9,240 nucleotides of DNA. Origin: Dehalococcoidia bacterium. Its GTDB lineage: Bacteria; Chloroflexota; Dehalococcoidia; Dehalococcoidales; Fen-1064. Position 1 is the stretch's first letter; the number at the start of each line of letters is the position of its first letter. Under the pieces are notes generated by a model. The model made no database searches, was not told the DNA's origin, and worked only from the letters and a program-made list of their open reading frames with translations. A program made the translations under genes and the position numbers. Shown here one piece after another: positions 1-5,463 of the stretch. The DNA lies in contig JAUYDN010000207.1 of assembly GCA_030691775.1 (NCBI GenBank), forward strand, positions 1-9,240. The letters are read 5' to 3'.

Positions 1-89
1 ACCTTCTGAGACCTGTGGCTTCCCTTCTGGACAATGCTTTCCAACTCCTCTCGCTCCTCCCTTGCCAGTGTCACCTTGTATTTTCTCAT
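1..89 (-). CDS. IS630-family transposase, N-terminal fragment (runs off left edge)
   Basis: On the minus strand an ATG at 89-87 opens a frame that stays open to the window edge and gives 29 residues starting MRKYKVTLAREEREELESIV. This opening (short basic-hydrophobic strand, then an acidic helix, then a KGxxRxQK segment) is what I know from the N-terminal helix-turn-helix of IS630-type DDE transposases. A GGAGG sits about seven bases upstream of the ATG, so the start is well supported. The rest of the gene lies outside the window, so the DDE catalytic residues cannot be seen. Bases 90-162 should hold the element's terminal inverted repeat and its TA target duplication, but I cannot place the exact end. 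The element is divergent from the accessory genes that follow. The family call rests on 29 residues only. Confidence 0.6.
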   Translation of the reverse strand, partial: MRKYKVTLAREEREELESIVQKGSHRSQK

Positions 90-162
90 CTCCGATCCTC
101 CCAGTGAACATTGAACTCTGAGAGAATCTTACACCATATCCATACGACATATCAAGTATGAC

Positions 163-867
163 GTGACACTAGTATCAAAAACAACATTATTTAAGAATGA
201 TGTTGAAATCCGATGGGAAGACTGTCACATGTCCATGGAAATTGAGAAAGGTATCCGGGGTCGCTTCGAACTCGACATAGAAAAGATGCGGGCATTTGCC
301 TACCTACATAGTAGAAAGCGTTGTTTCGGTATTTTCGTTATACCCGCTGATAATTCCCTTCCAAGAGACGTGACTGGACATGCTGGAGAGTCAGCTTTCC
401 GTTACGTGCTTCGGACTGGACGCCTTTCGGCCGAGAGCGCACGGGCGAATCTGGAAGACATCCTTGTAGTAGGCTATTGTGTGGATTGGGGGGACCTCGG
501 GAAACCCAGCAGCCGGATGAAGGTCTCGAGTATGAAGCCCGCTCCTGACACCGGCCCAACGTTGAGTGAATCAAAACGTCACGAGGGGAAGAATTATTTA
601 TACTGGTGGGATATTGGGGATAGTCGGAAAGATAAGCTGGCAAGGGACGGTGAAATTCACTTCATAAAGAAAGATACTGGTGAAAGAGGCATAATAGAAT
701 CGAATATTCTACTTCCGTTACTGACGGAAACGCGTAGAACAAACAGAGATAATCGCCCTTGGGGAATAAGGGTTTCAGTAAACCACCCAGATGAACTTGC
801 TATTGAGCCTGGCCCCGGAGGACAAGGTGGCTGGGCATATATACCTGTGGAATGGTCTCGTGAGTAA
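163..867 (+). CDS. Hypothetical protein, first gene of the accessory cassette
   Basis: I do not recognise this 234-residue protein. It has no predicted signal peptide, no transmembrane segment and no nucleotide-binding motif. It is a mixed alpha/beta soluble sequence with short hydrophobic strands (CFGIFVIP at about 54-61, DILVVGYCVDW at about 99-109, NYLYWWDIG at about 144-152) and a glycine-rich tail (PGPGGQGGW at about 216-224). The start is uncertain. The longest frame begins with GTG at 163 without a clear Shine-Dalgarno, and ATG codons at 229 and 235 are alternatives. It is followed 96 bases later by the AAA+ ATPase gene on the same strand. Its lower GC and AGA/AGG arginine codons match the next two genes and differ from maf and lepA, so I infer that the three arrived together. 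The IS630 fragment lies directly upstream and may have displaced earlier genes or the native promoter. Confidence 0.6.
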   Translation: MTLVSKTTLFKNDVEIRWEDCHMSMEIEKGIRGRFELDIEKMRAFAYLHSRKRCFGIFVIPADNSLPRDVTGHAGESAFRYVLRTGRLSAESARANLEDILVVGYCVDWGDLGKPSSRMKVSSMKPAPDTGPTLSESKRHEGKNYLYWWDIGDSRKDKLARDGEIHFIKKDTGERGIIESNILLPLLTETRRTNRDNRPWGIRVSVNHPDELAIEPGPGGQGGWAYIPVEWSRE

Positions 868-963
868 CATAGTTGACAGGAAGGAAAACCTAAGGCTGGT
901 GTTTTCATAACTAGGCTGGCTAAAGTCAGCGAGATTGCGAGACTGTGCCAGGAGAGAGATAAA

Positions 964-2091
964 ATGGCACTCTGCAAGATTTGCTTCCAGGATGTAGAAA
1001 AAGGCATTCTCGTTCCAGGCCATGGAGAAGCATCGGGCACGGTCCATGAAGAATGCCTTGCCGCGGAGGCTTTGAAGGTTGCTGAAGACTCCCAGAAGGA
1101 AGGCTTGCTTCGGTATCTGGTAGAATACGAAGAAAAGCATGCCCCAAATGACTGGGCAAGAGATGTCTCCGGTCAAAGCACCGATGTCTGCTGGGAGTGG
1201 ACCGATGTGACAATCCCGGCCACGAAGATACGCTCACTTCTAAATGCCGGGCTTGTCTCGATTGTCTTTTCAACGAATAGCTCGACGTACTATTCTCTGG
1301 TGGGCAGAACGGCAATAAAGGAAGCTCTGGGTAAGACGGAGCAACTGCTGGCAGCGCCCGCCGCAAAGCTGGACATTCCGGATGATTTGTTTGACTGCAT
1401 TATCGGCTATGATGACATCAAGGACGAGATCAAGTTTACTCTTAGAGATGGAAGAGAGGGTCACTACCTGCTGATAGGGCCGCCCGCCACTGCCAAGTCT
1501 CTATTCTTAATGGAGGTGGCACGCCTCGGCGGAACCTACCAGGCAGCAGGCTCCAGAGTATCAGGGGCCGGGCTGACTGACGCCTTTTTCAGCTATCAGC
1601 CCAGGATACTGCTTCTAGATGAGATAGACAAGATACCTATGGATGCAACGGCAGTATTGCTATCGGTGATGGAAAGTGGAGATGTCCTGGAGACAAAGTA
1701 TAAGAGGCATAGAGGATTGAAGCTAAAGCTTACCGTCTTTGCCGCCGGTAATAGCGACAAGACCGTCCCTCCCGAACTCCTTTCCCGTTTCGACACCAAA
1801 CTATACTTCTCAGCATACTCTTTTGAGGAGTTTGTGTCTGTTTGCCAGGGATACCTGTCCCGATATGAAAGTGTTCCAGAGCCTATTGCCGAGTATGTCG
1901 GTGTTCAAACCTGGCAGCACCTGGATAGGGATGTAAGGACGGCCAGGGGAATTACCCGAAGGCTGAGAGAGTCATCTAGAGAGGATGTAGATAGGGTGGT
2001 GGGCTTCCTCAGGAAGTATCAAAAGAGGCAATCGGTGAGTGGCCGGTCAAACTCTTGTGGCAGCCAGGAGTCAAGCGACCAGAATCATTAG
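964..2091 (+). CDS. AAA+ ATPase (MoxR/MCM-like) with N-terminal zinc-finger-like motif and winged helix
   Basis: This 375-residue protein has a complete AAA+ core. Walker A is GPPATAKS (172-179), Walker B is ILLLDE (215-220), the sensor 1 asparagine is N263 in AAGNSD, the probable arginine finger is R275 in LLSRFD, and a sensor-2-like arginine stretch lies at about 325-334. The ATAKS form of the P-loop and the GSRVSGAGLTDAF segment (197-208) resemble the MoxR/MCM side of AAA+ rather than FtsH or RuvB proper. In front of the core are C4-x2-C7 and H28-x2-C31, a probable zinc site, and a region (about 47-122) that reads like a winged helix. The ATP-driven role is secure; the substrate is unknown. 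The start is an ATG with AGGAG at 950-954. The stop lies 12 bases before the FtsZ-like gene, which suggests co-transcription and a joint function. There is no von Willebrand A partner, which MoxR ATPases usually have. Confidence 0.85.
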   Translation: MALCKICFQDVEKGILVPGHGEASGTVHEECLAAEALKVAEDSQKEGLLRYLVEYEEKHAPNDWARDVSGQSTDVCWEWTDVTIPATKIRSLLNAGLVSIVFSTNSSTYYSLVGRTAIKEALGKTEQLLAAPAAKLDIPDDLFDCIIGYDDIKDEIKFTLRDGREGHYLLIGPPATAKSLFLMEVARLGGTYQAAGSRVSGAGLTDAFFSYQPRILLLDEIDKIPMDATAVLLSVMESGDVLETKYKRHRGLKLKLTVFAAGNSDKTVPPELLSRFDTKLYFSAYSFEEFVSVCQGYLSRYESVPEPIAEYVGVQTWQHLDRDVRTARGITRRLRESSREDVDRVVGFLRKYQKRQSVSGRSNSCGSQESSDQNH

Positions 2092-2103
2092 GATGGTAAG
2101 TAA

Positions 2104-3006
2104 ATGGGGAAGGGATTTATTATCGACGGGACGACAAAGCAAACTGTAATTGATACAGCTGAATGCCTCCTGGCTCCGGGCGCGATTAATCTTGGGTGGC
2201 ATGATATCAGCAACGTGTTGCTTCATGATGGTGAGACTGTGATTGCTTTTGGCTCTGGAACCGGCAAGAGTAGAGCGACCAAAGCTTGTGACGATACCCT
2301 ATCCGGTTACAGGACTGCTGCCGGGACGACCAAGAGACCAGCCAAGGCGCTCTTTCGTTTGACGGGACCAGAGAACTTACTGCTCAAAGAAGTGAATGAT
2401 GTTAGGGAAGCGATTGAGAGATCGGTTGGGACAACCGGCGACGTGACCTTCGGTGTTGCCTGCGATAATAGTCTGAACGATGAGGTAAGAATCATTTTGC
2501 TTACCACGCTAGAGGAAAAACATGGGTTGAGCGTGACTAGTAAACTCTACTCGACTGCGGAAGCTGATTTGGTCGATGACTGGGCCGATAAATGGCTGGA
2601 ACTCATCAAGCTAATAAACGAGATAACGGGTACCGACGAGCCACCGTGGTCACCCTCACCTCCTGCTGAAACGGTCGAGATACAATACGCCCGTCTTCGT
2701 TTTTGGTTCCTCAGCCGCCAACAACAGTTTGTACCGTTATGGAGTGACTTCTGTGCCAGTCAACACCCGGCAGGCTCCCAAAACGGCGGTGACCCTGATG
2801 GTTTTCCCGAGAAATACCTTGAAAACCCTTTCCTGTACTTCTACGAGCCGGAGAATCTATACCGACTGGCTCAACAACTGGAGCTCCAGAGTGGTACCAG
2901 CATATGGGAGCCAAGTGAGCATGTAGCTCGTATGCTGAGACCACTGCTGATAGGTATGGGTAAGAGAATGATTGAGTTCCTAGACTGGATAGATGAACGA
3001 GTGTGA
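2104..3006 (+). CDS. FtsZ C-terminal-domain protein lacking the GTPase domain
   Basis: This is a 300-residue protein. Residues about 12-135 correspond to the end of helix H7, the T7 loop and the C-terminal domain of FtsZ. PGAINLGWHDI (25-35) matches the synergy loop usually written PGLINLDFADV. AFGSGTGKSRATKA (48-61) matches the A-x-G-x-G-x-G-x-x-RA helix segment. LTGPENLLLKEVND (86-99) matches the LTGGxDLxLxEVNE type. DNSLNDEVRI (121-130) matches DPxLxDELRV. The spacing between these blocks is close to that of FtsZ. The tubulin signature GGGTGSG and the whole GTP-binding half are absent, both here and in any neighbouring frame of the window. In the T7 loop the asparagine (N29) and the second aspartate (D34) are kept, while the first aspartate is G31. 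Residues about 136-300 form an unrecognised, tryptophan- and tyrosine-rich, largely helical extension. The ATG follows the AAA+ stop by 12 bases, behind a GGATGG-like Shine-Dalgarno. The fold is an inference from motifs; a role as an FtsZ-filament capper or regulator is a hypothesis. Confidence 0.75.
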   Translation: MGKGFIIDGTTKQTVIDTAECLLAPGAINLGWHDISNVLLHDGETVIAFGSGTGKSRATKACDDTLSGYRTAAGTTKRPAKALFRLTGPENLLLKEVNDVREAIERSVGTTGDVTFGVACDNSLNDEVRIILLTTLEEKHGLSVTSKLYSTAEADLVDDWADKWLELIKLINEITGTDEPPWSPSPPAETVEIQYARLRFWFLSRQQQFVPLWSDFCASQHPAGSQNGGDPDGFPEKYLENPFLYFYEPENLYRLAQQLELQSGTSIWEPSEHVARMLRPLLIGMGKRMIEFLDWIDERV

Positions 3007-3097
3007 GATTGGCATTAGGGGATCCCGTGGATGCAACGCCGCAACATGCTGCCGATTACCCGTCCAACTTTTTTGATTATATGACTACCATTTTAGG

Positions 3098-3116
3098 GGT
3101 GTCACTAACCGACACC
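3098..3116. repeat. Inverted repeat GGTGTC / GACACC
   Basis: GGTGTC (3098-3103) and GACACC (3111-3116) are perfect inverted copies around a seven-base loop, 92 bases after the FtsZ-like gene stops. No T-run follows, so an intrinsic terminator is weakly supported. A protein-binding site or a remnant of an insertion-sequence end is equally possible. Confidence 0.35.
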
Positions 3117-3140
3117 GCAGGCACACAAATGAGAAGCCCC

Positions 3141-3175
3141 TCCCCCCTTGTTCTCCCAGTCTTAAATAGGGGGGA
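3141..3175. repeat. Inverted repeat with C6/G6 stems
   Basis: TCCCCCCT (3141-3148) and AGGGGGGA (3168-3175) form a perfect eight-base inverted repeat separated by 19 bases. Stems of this kind are common in dispersed intergenic repeats. If transcribed it would form a stable hairpin and could end the accessory transcript, although only an AATTTA follows rather than a T-run. Confidence 0.4.
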
Positions 3176-3194
3176 ATTTACTGGTCTAGAAGGA

Positions 3195-3240
3195 GGTAAA
3201 CTACATATGGTAAACGATAGGGTAAACGGGTATGGTAAAC
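3195..3240 (+). repeat. Four GGTAAAC heptamers at 12-14 base spacing
   Basis: GGTAAAC occurs exactly at 3195-3201, 3209-3215, 3221-3227 and 3234-3240, with start-to-start distances of 14, 12 and 13 bases. The second and fourth copies extend to TATGGTAAAC. Four exact copies of a seven-base word in 46 bases is far above chance. Regularly spaced short repeats of this sort usually bind a protein, as operators or iterons do. The last copy lies inside the palindrome at 3229-3246. Confidence 0.55.
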
Positions 3241-3272
3241 CATACCGCAAACCTCAAGTAACAATTCGATGA
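3207..3272 (+). CDS. Possible 21-residue small ORF with strong ribosome binding site
   Basis: An AGGAGGT (3191-3197) stands nine bases before an ATG at 3207 that opens a 21-codon frame ending in TGA at 3270-3272. The peptide (MVNDRVNGYGKPYRKPQVTI and a final R) is basic and has no recognised motif. The Shine-Dalgarno is the best in the accessory block, but the frame coincides with the GGTAAAC repeat cluster, so the coding appearance may be accidental. It could be a leader peptide or a remnant of a longer gene. The same frame extends upstream to a GTG at 3003, but that longer version has no good start signal. Confidence 0.2.
   Translation: MVNDRVNGYGKPYRKPQVTIR
3229..3246. promoter_or_regulatory. 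8-2-8 palindrome, candidate operator
   Basis: GGTATGGT (3229-3236) and ACCATACC (3239-3246) are perfect inverted copies around AA. This is the size and symmetry of a site for a dimeric helix-turn-helix regulator. It lies about 120 bases upstream of the maf promoter and overlaps the last GGTAAAC repeat. Confidence 0.4.
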
Positions 3273-3362
3273 ATTGTTGAGTCACTTTCAGTCATTTCGT
3301 GATGTCTGCTCTTGGCCCCCATCAAAACCTGGGGCTTCGGGATCTCGTGGGTCCTGACTGAT

Positions 3363-3391
3363 TTTACCCGGCCGATGCCGGCTGATATAAT
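3363..3391 (+). promoter_or_regulatory. Sigma-70 type promoter for maf
   Basis: TTTACC (3363-3368, four of six consensus bases) and a perfect TATAAT (3386-3391) are separated by 17 bases. A TG at 3383-3384 makes an extended -10. The transcript would start near 3398 and leave a 5' UTR of about 65 bases before the maf ATG. A short inverted repeat, CCGGC-CGAT-GCCGG (3368-3381), lies inside the spacer and could bind a repressor, which is speculative. Confidence 0.65.
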
Positions 3392-3464
3392 CGTTTGGAA
3401 CTAACCGCGCTCTGCTGCCACTGATGGAGCGCATCAGCGTCTTTGCGGTATCTAGGATGGGTGT

Positions 3465-4040
3465 ATGAAGAAAATTGTTTTAGCGTCGGCGTCTCCACGA
3501 AGGATGGCGCTGCTGGAGCAAGTAGGCCTGAATTTTACGGTAGATGCCAGCGCATGGGAAGATGAGACGATTGTCGGGCTAGAACCCCACCAACTTGCCA
3601 GGCAGATTTCTCTGAAAAAAGCACAATCCGTGTCCGCCAGGCACCCGGATGCCATTATTATCGCCGCGGATACCTTTGGCGTCATCGATGGACGGATACT
3701 GGGCAAGCCGCACTCGGAAGACGAAGCCCGTGCGATGCTTCAGACCATAAGCGGCCGGCGCCATGCCGTAATCACCGGCTTCACCGTTATGGATACGCGC
3801 ACCGGGAAGACCATCTCCAACGCGGTGGAAACGGCCGTAGACATCAAACGGCTGACAGAAGAGGAGATAGAGGCTTACTTGAAATCCGGCGAACCTCTGG
3901 ACAAAGCAGGCGCCTACGCCATTCAAGGATTGGGGGCGGCGATTGTGGAGAGAATCGAAGGTGACTACTTCAATGTCGTGGGCCTGCCGCTCTGCGCCCT
4001 CAGCGAAACCCTGAAGGAGTTTGGAGTCAATGTTCTGTGA
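3465..4040 (+). CDS. maf: Maf family nucleoside triphosphate pyrophosphatase
   Basis: This 191-residue protein is a full-length Maf protein, a cytoplasmic house-cleaning enzyme that hydrolyses non-canonical or pyrimidine nucleoside triphosphates to the monophosphate and pyrophosphate. The N-terminal signature LASASPRR (6-13), the catalytic-site AADT (67-70, with D69 the expected catalytic aspartate), GKP (80-82), and GAYAIQGLG followed by ERIEGDYFNVVGLPL near the C-terminus are all present. The last block and the general form fit the YhdE-type dTTP/UTP pyrophosphatase subfamily, though substrate choice is not proved by this. After AADT the sequence is FGVIDG instead of the more usual VVxLDG. 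The ATG is supported by AGGATGG at 3454-3460. Its 3' end overlaps that of the convergent flavoprotein gene by 14 bases. It has its own promoter and looks unrelated to the accessory genes to its left. Confidence 0.95.
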   Translation: MKKIVLASASPRRMALLEQVGLNFTVDASAWEDETIVGLEPHQLARQISLKKAQSVSARHPDAIIIAADTFGVIDGRILGKPHSEDEARAMLQTISGRRHAVITGFTVMDTRTGKTISNAVETAVDIKRLTEEEIEAYLKSGEPLDKAGAYAIQGLGAAIVERIEGDYFNVVGLPLCALSETLKEFGVNVL

Positions 4041-5361
4041 GAACAAAGGACGCAGCGTTTTCTCCTGCCATATACCCCGTTGAGAATGCGGCCTGCAAAT
4101 TGTAACCTCCCGTCCCCGCATCCACATCCATAACCTCGCCGCAGAAATAAAGCCCCTTCACCAGTTGCGACGCCATGGTGCGCGGGTCAATCTCCTTGAG
4201 CGAAACGCCGCCGGCGGTTACCATCGCGGTTGACATTGAGTACGCACCTTTGACATCGAAGCGGAGTGATTTCATCAGGCGCACCACGGATTCGCGTTCC
4301 TCCCCTGTGACCTGATTACCCGGTTTCTCCGGGGCGATGCCTGTCATCCCCACAAACGGTCCAATCATTTTCTGCGGCAGGAAGTCCCTGAGGATATTCT
4401 GATAAGCCCGCTTGCTGTGGCGGTCGAACGCCTGCTGTAATCCCTTGTGTAGCTGAACGGCACTCGCTTCCGGCTTGAGATCGATGGAAACGCTGACGGG
4501 CCCGGATTCCAGCGCATCCACGATCGAAAGGCTCATTTCTAGGACAATCGGACCGCTAAGACCGAAATGTGCGATTATTGCGTCACCGGTGCGGCTCTCG
4601 ATAATGGGCGGCTTCGGGCGTTTGCCGGCGATGCCCCGCCCCACATCCACCCCCGGAATCAGCGACAGGTCTATTCTCTCATCCGGGCACCGGAACGCGG
4701 TCAGGCGCACGTTGCGGAGACTCGCGCCCTGCATACTCTTCGCACGTTCAATCTGCGTCACGACCAGCGGCACCAGGGCGGGGCGTAGCCGGACAATCGT
4801 ATGTCCGAGTTCGGCCGCGAGACGATAGCCGTCGCCCGTGGAGCCGGTTTGCGGATGCGATGCGCCTCCTGTAGCCAGAATTACCGCCGCGGCGGGATAC
4901 CGCCCCCCACCCGCCAGGACGCCGGTAACACGGCCTTTCTCTACCAGTAGACGGGTGACGTTGACGCAGGTCTGCATCTGCACCCGGCCGTCAGCCAGGT
5001 AATGCTCAAAGACCCTTACGATGTCGTGGGCTTTGTCCGAGACAGGATAGATTTGTCCGTTCGGTTCCGTTTTGGTCTCCACCCCGTAACGCCGTAATAA
5101 TGACAGCAGGTCATCGCGGAAGAACCGGCTAAACACACCGTAGAGAAAGCGACCGTTAGGTCCGAACTGGGCGATAAAACTATTCAGGTCGTGGCTGTTG
5201 GTCAGATTGCAGCGCCCATTGCCGGTAATAAGGATTTTCTTGCCGGGGCGCTCCATCTTCTCCAGTAGCAGCACACTGCCGCCGAGCGCCGCGGCACGCC
5301 CGGCTGCCATCATGCCGCCCGCCCCCGCCCCGATGATGATAACGTGATTACTGGTGGTCAT
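4027..5361 (-). CDS. NAD(P)/FAD-dependent oxidoreductase, YhiN/HI0933 (BaiN-like) family
   Basis: The protein has 444 residues from the chosen start. It is a flavoprotein with an N-terminal dinucleotide-binding fold (VIIIGAGAGG, 7-16), the family hallmark GKKILITGNGRCNLTN soon after the first fold, and a C-terminal block with TAGGV, GLYFCGE, DVDAGTGGYNLQ and AGENAA that completes the FAD site. Most members have no assigned substrate. One gut homologue was named BaiN for bile-acid reduction, and that should not be transferred here. I start at the ATG (5361-5359) because it places the GxGxxG motif at the usual distance. A longer frame begins at a TTG at 5397, but that TTG is the first half of a perfect TTGACA box, so I read it as promoter. 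The ATG has no Shine-Dalgarno. The gene converges on maf and diverges from lepA. Confidence 0.9.
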   Translation of the reverse strand: MTTSNHVIIIGAGAGGMMAAGRAAALGGSVLLLEKMERPGKKILITGNGRCNLTNSHDLNSFIAQFGPNGRFLYGVFSRFFRDDLLSLLRRYGVETKTEPNGQIYPVSDKAHDIVRVFEHYLADGRVQMQTCVNVTRLLVEKGRVTGVLAGGGRYPAAAVILATGGASHPQTGSTGDGYRLAAELGHTIVRLRPALVPLVVTQIERAKSMQGASLRNVRLTAFRCPDERIDLSLIPGVDVGRGIAGKRPKPPIIESRTGDAIIAHFGLSGPIVLEMSLSIVDALESGPVSVSIDLKPEASAVQLHKGLQQAFDRHSKRAYQNILRDFLPQKMIGPFVGMTGIAPEKPGNQVTGEERESVVRLMKSLRFDVKGAYSMSTAMVTAGGVSLKEIDPRTMASQLVKGLYFCGEVMDVDAGTGGYNLQAAFSTGYMAGENAASFVLTEH

Positions 5362-5367
5362 AAGGGC

Positions 5368-5397
5368 AGTGTGTCGCAAAGTTGGTACGATTGTCAA
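5368..5397 (-). promoter_or_regulatory. Candidate promoter for the flavoprotein gene (leaderless)
   Basis: On the minus strand TTGACA (5397-5392) is a perfect -35 box. Eighteen bases further is CACACT (5373-5368), a poor -10 with three matches. The predicted start of transcription falls at or next to the A of the ATG at 5361, and no Shine-Dalgarno precedes that ATG, so the mRNA would be leaderless. Confidence 0.4.
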
Positions 5398-5423
5398 TTG
5401 CAGAAGCGTATCTCCCCCCTTCC

Positions 5424-5452
5424 TTGTCCCCTTGCCTATATCGTGTTACTAT
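5424..5452 (+). promoter_or_regulatory. Candidate promoter for lepA-hemW (nearly leaderless)
   Basis: TTGTCC (5424-5429) and TACTAT (5447-5452) are separated by 17 bases, each with four of six consensus bases. Transcription would begin around 5459-5460, four or five bases before the lepA ATG. The sequence just upstream of that ATG contains no Shine-Dalgarno, which fits a leaderless message. Confidence 0.4.
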
Positions 5453-5463
5453 CAAATTAGCTA

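Larger units (their letters stand above)
3007..3464. other. Intergenic spacer between the accessory cassette and maf
   Basis: I see no convincing protein gene in this 458-base stretch. It holds, in order, an inverted repeat at 3098-3116, a C-run/G-run inverted repeat at 3141-3175, four GGTAAAC heptamers at 3195-3240 with an overlapping palindrome and a possible 21-codon ORF, and the maf promoter at 3363-3391. A small 5' UTR hairpin follows: CTGATG at 3421-3426 and CATCAG at 3432-3437. Base composition changes from the AT-richer accessory side to the GC-rich housekeeping side within this spacer, so I infer that the right boundary of the accessory block lies here, probably between about 3180 and 3360. 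Confidence 0.5.

Noticed and set aside
111..140. TTGAAC at 111-116 with CATATC at 135-140 as a promoter for the first cassette gene
   Set aside because: The -10 has only three matches and the spacing is 18, so it is no better than chance in this AT-richer stretch.
2251..2271. GSGTGKS in the third cassette protein as a Walker A nucleotide-binding loop
   Set aside because: The spacing does not fit: the residue that should be G or A at the start of the P-loop is F49. No Walker B follows, and the segment aligns better with the G-x-G-x-G-x-x-RA region of the FtsZ C-terminal domain.
3003..3272. 89-codon frame starting with GTG overlapping the stop of the FtsZ-like gene
   Set aside because: No separate ribosome binding site at its start, low-complexity content that runs through the C-run/G-run inverted repeat and the GGTAAAC cluster, and no recognisable motif. 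Only its last 21 codons have a good start signal.
3019..3350. Near-identical GGGATCCCGTGG (3019-3030) and GGGATCTCGTGG (3339-3350) as attachment-site direct repeats
   Set aside because: Only 12 bases with one mismatch in a region of a few hundred bases, which chance alone could give, and no integrase is visible nearby.
4475..4828. 117-codon plus-strand frame opposite the flavoprotein gene
   Set aside because: It is an antisense shadow of a well-supported flavoprotein gene in GC-rich sequence, and its translation is arginine- and serine-rich without motifs.
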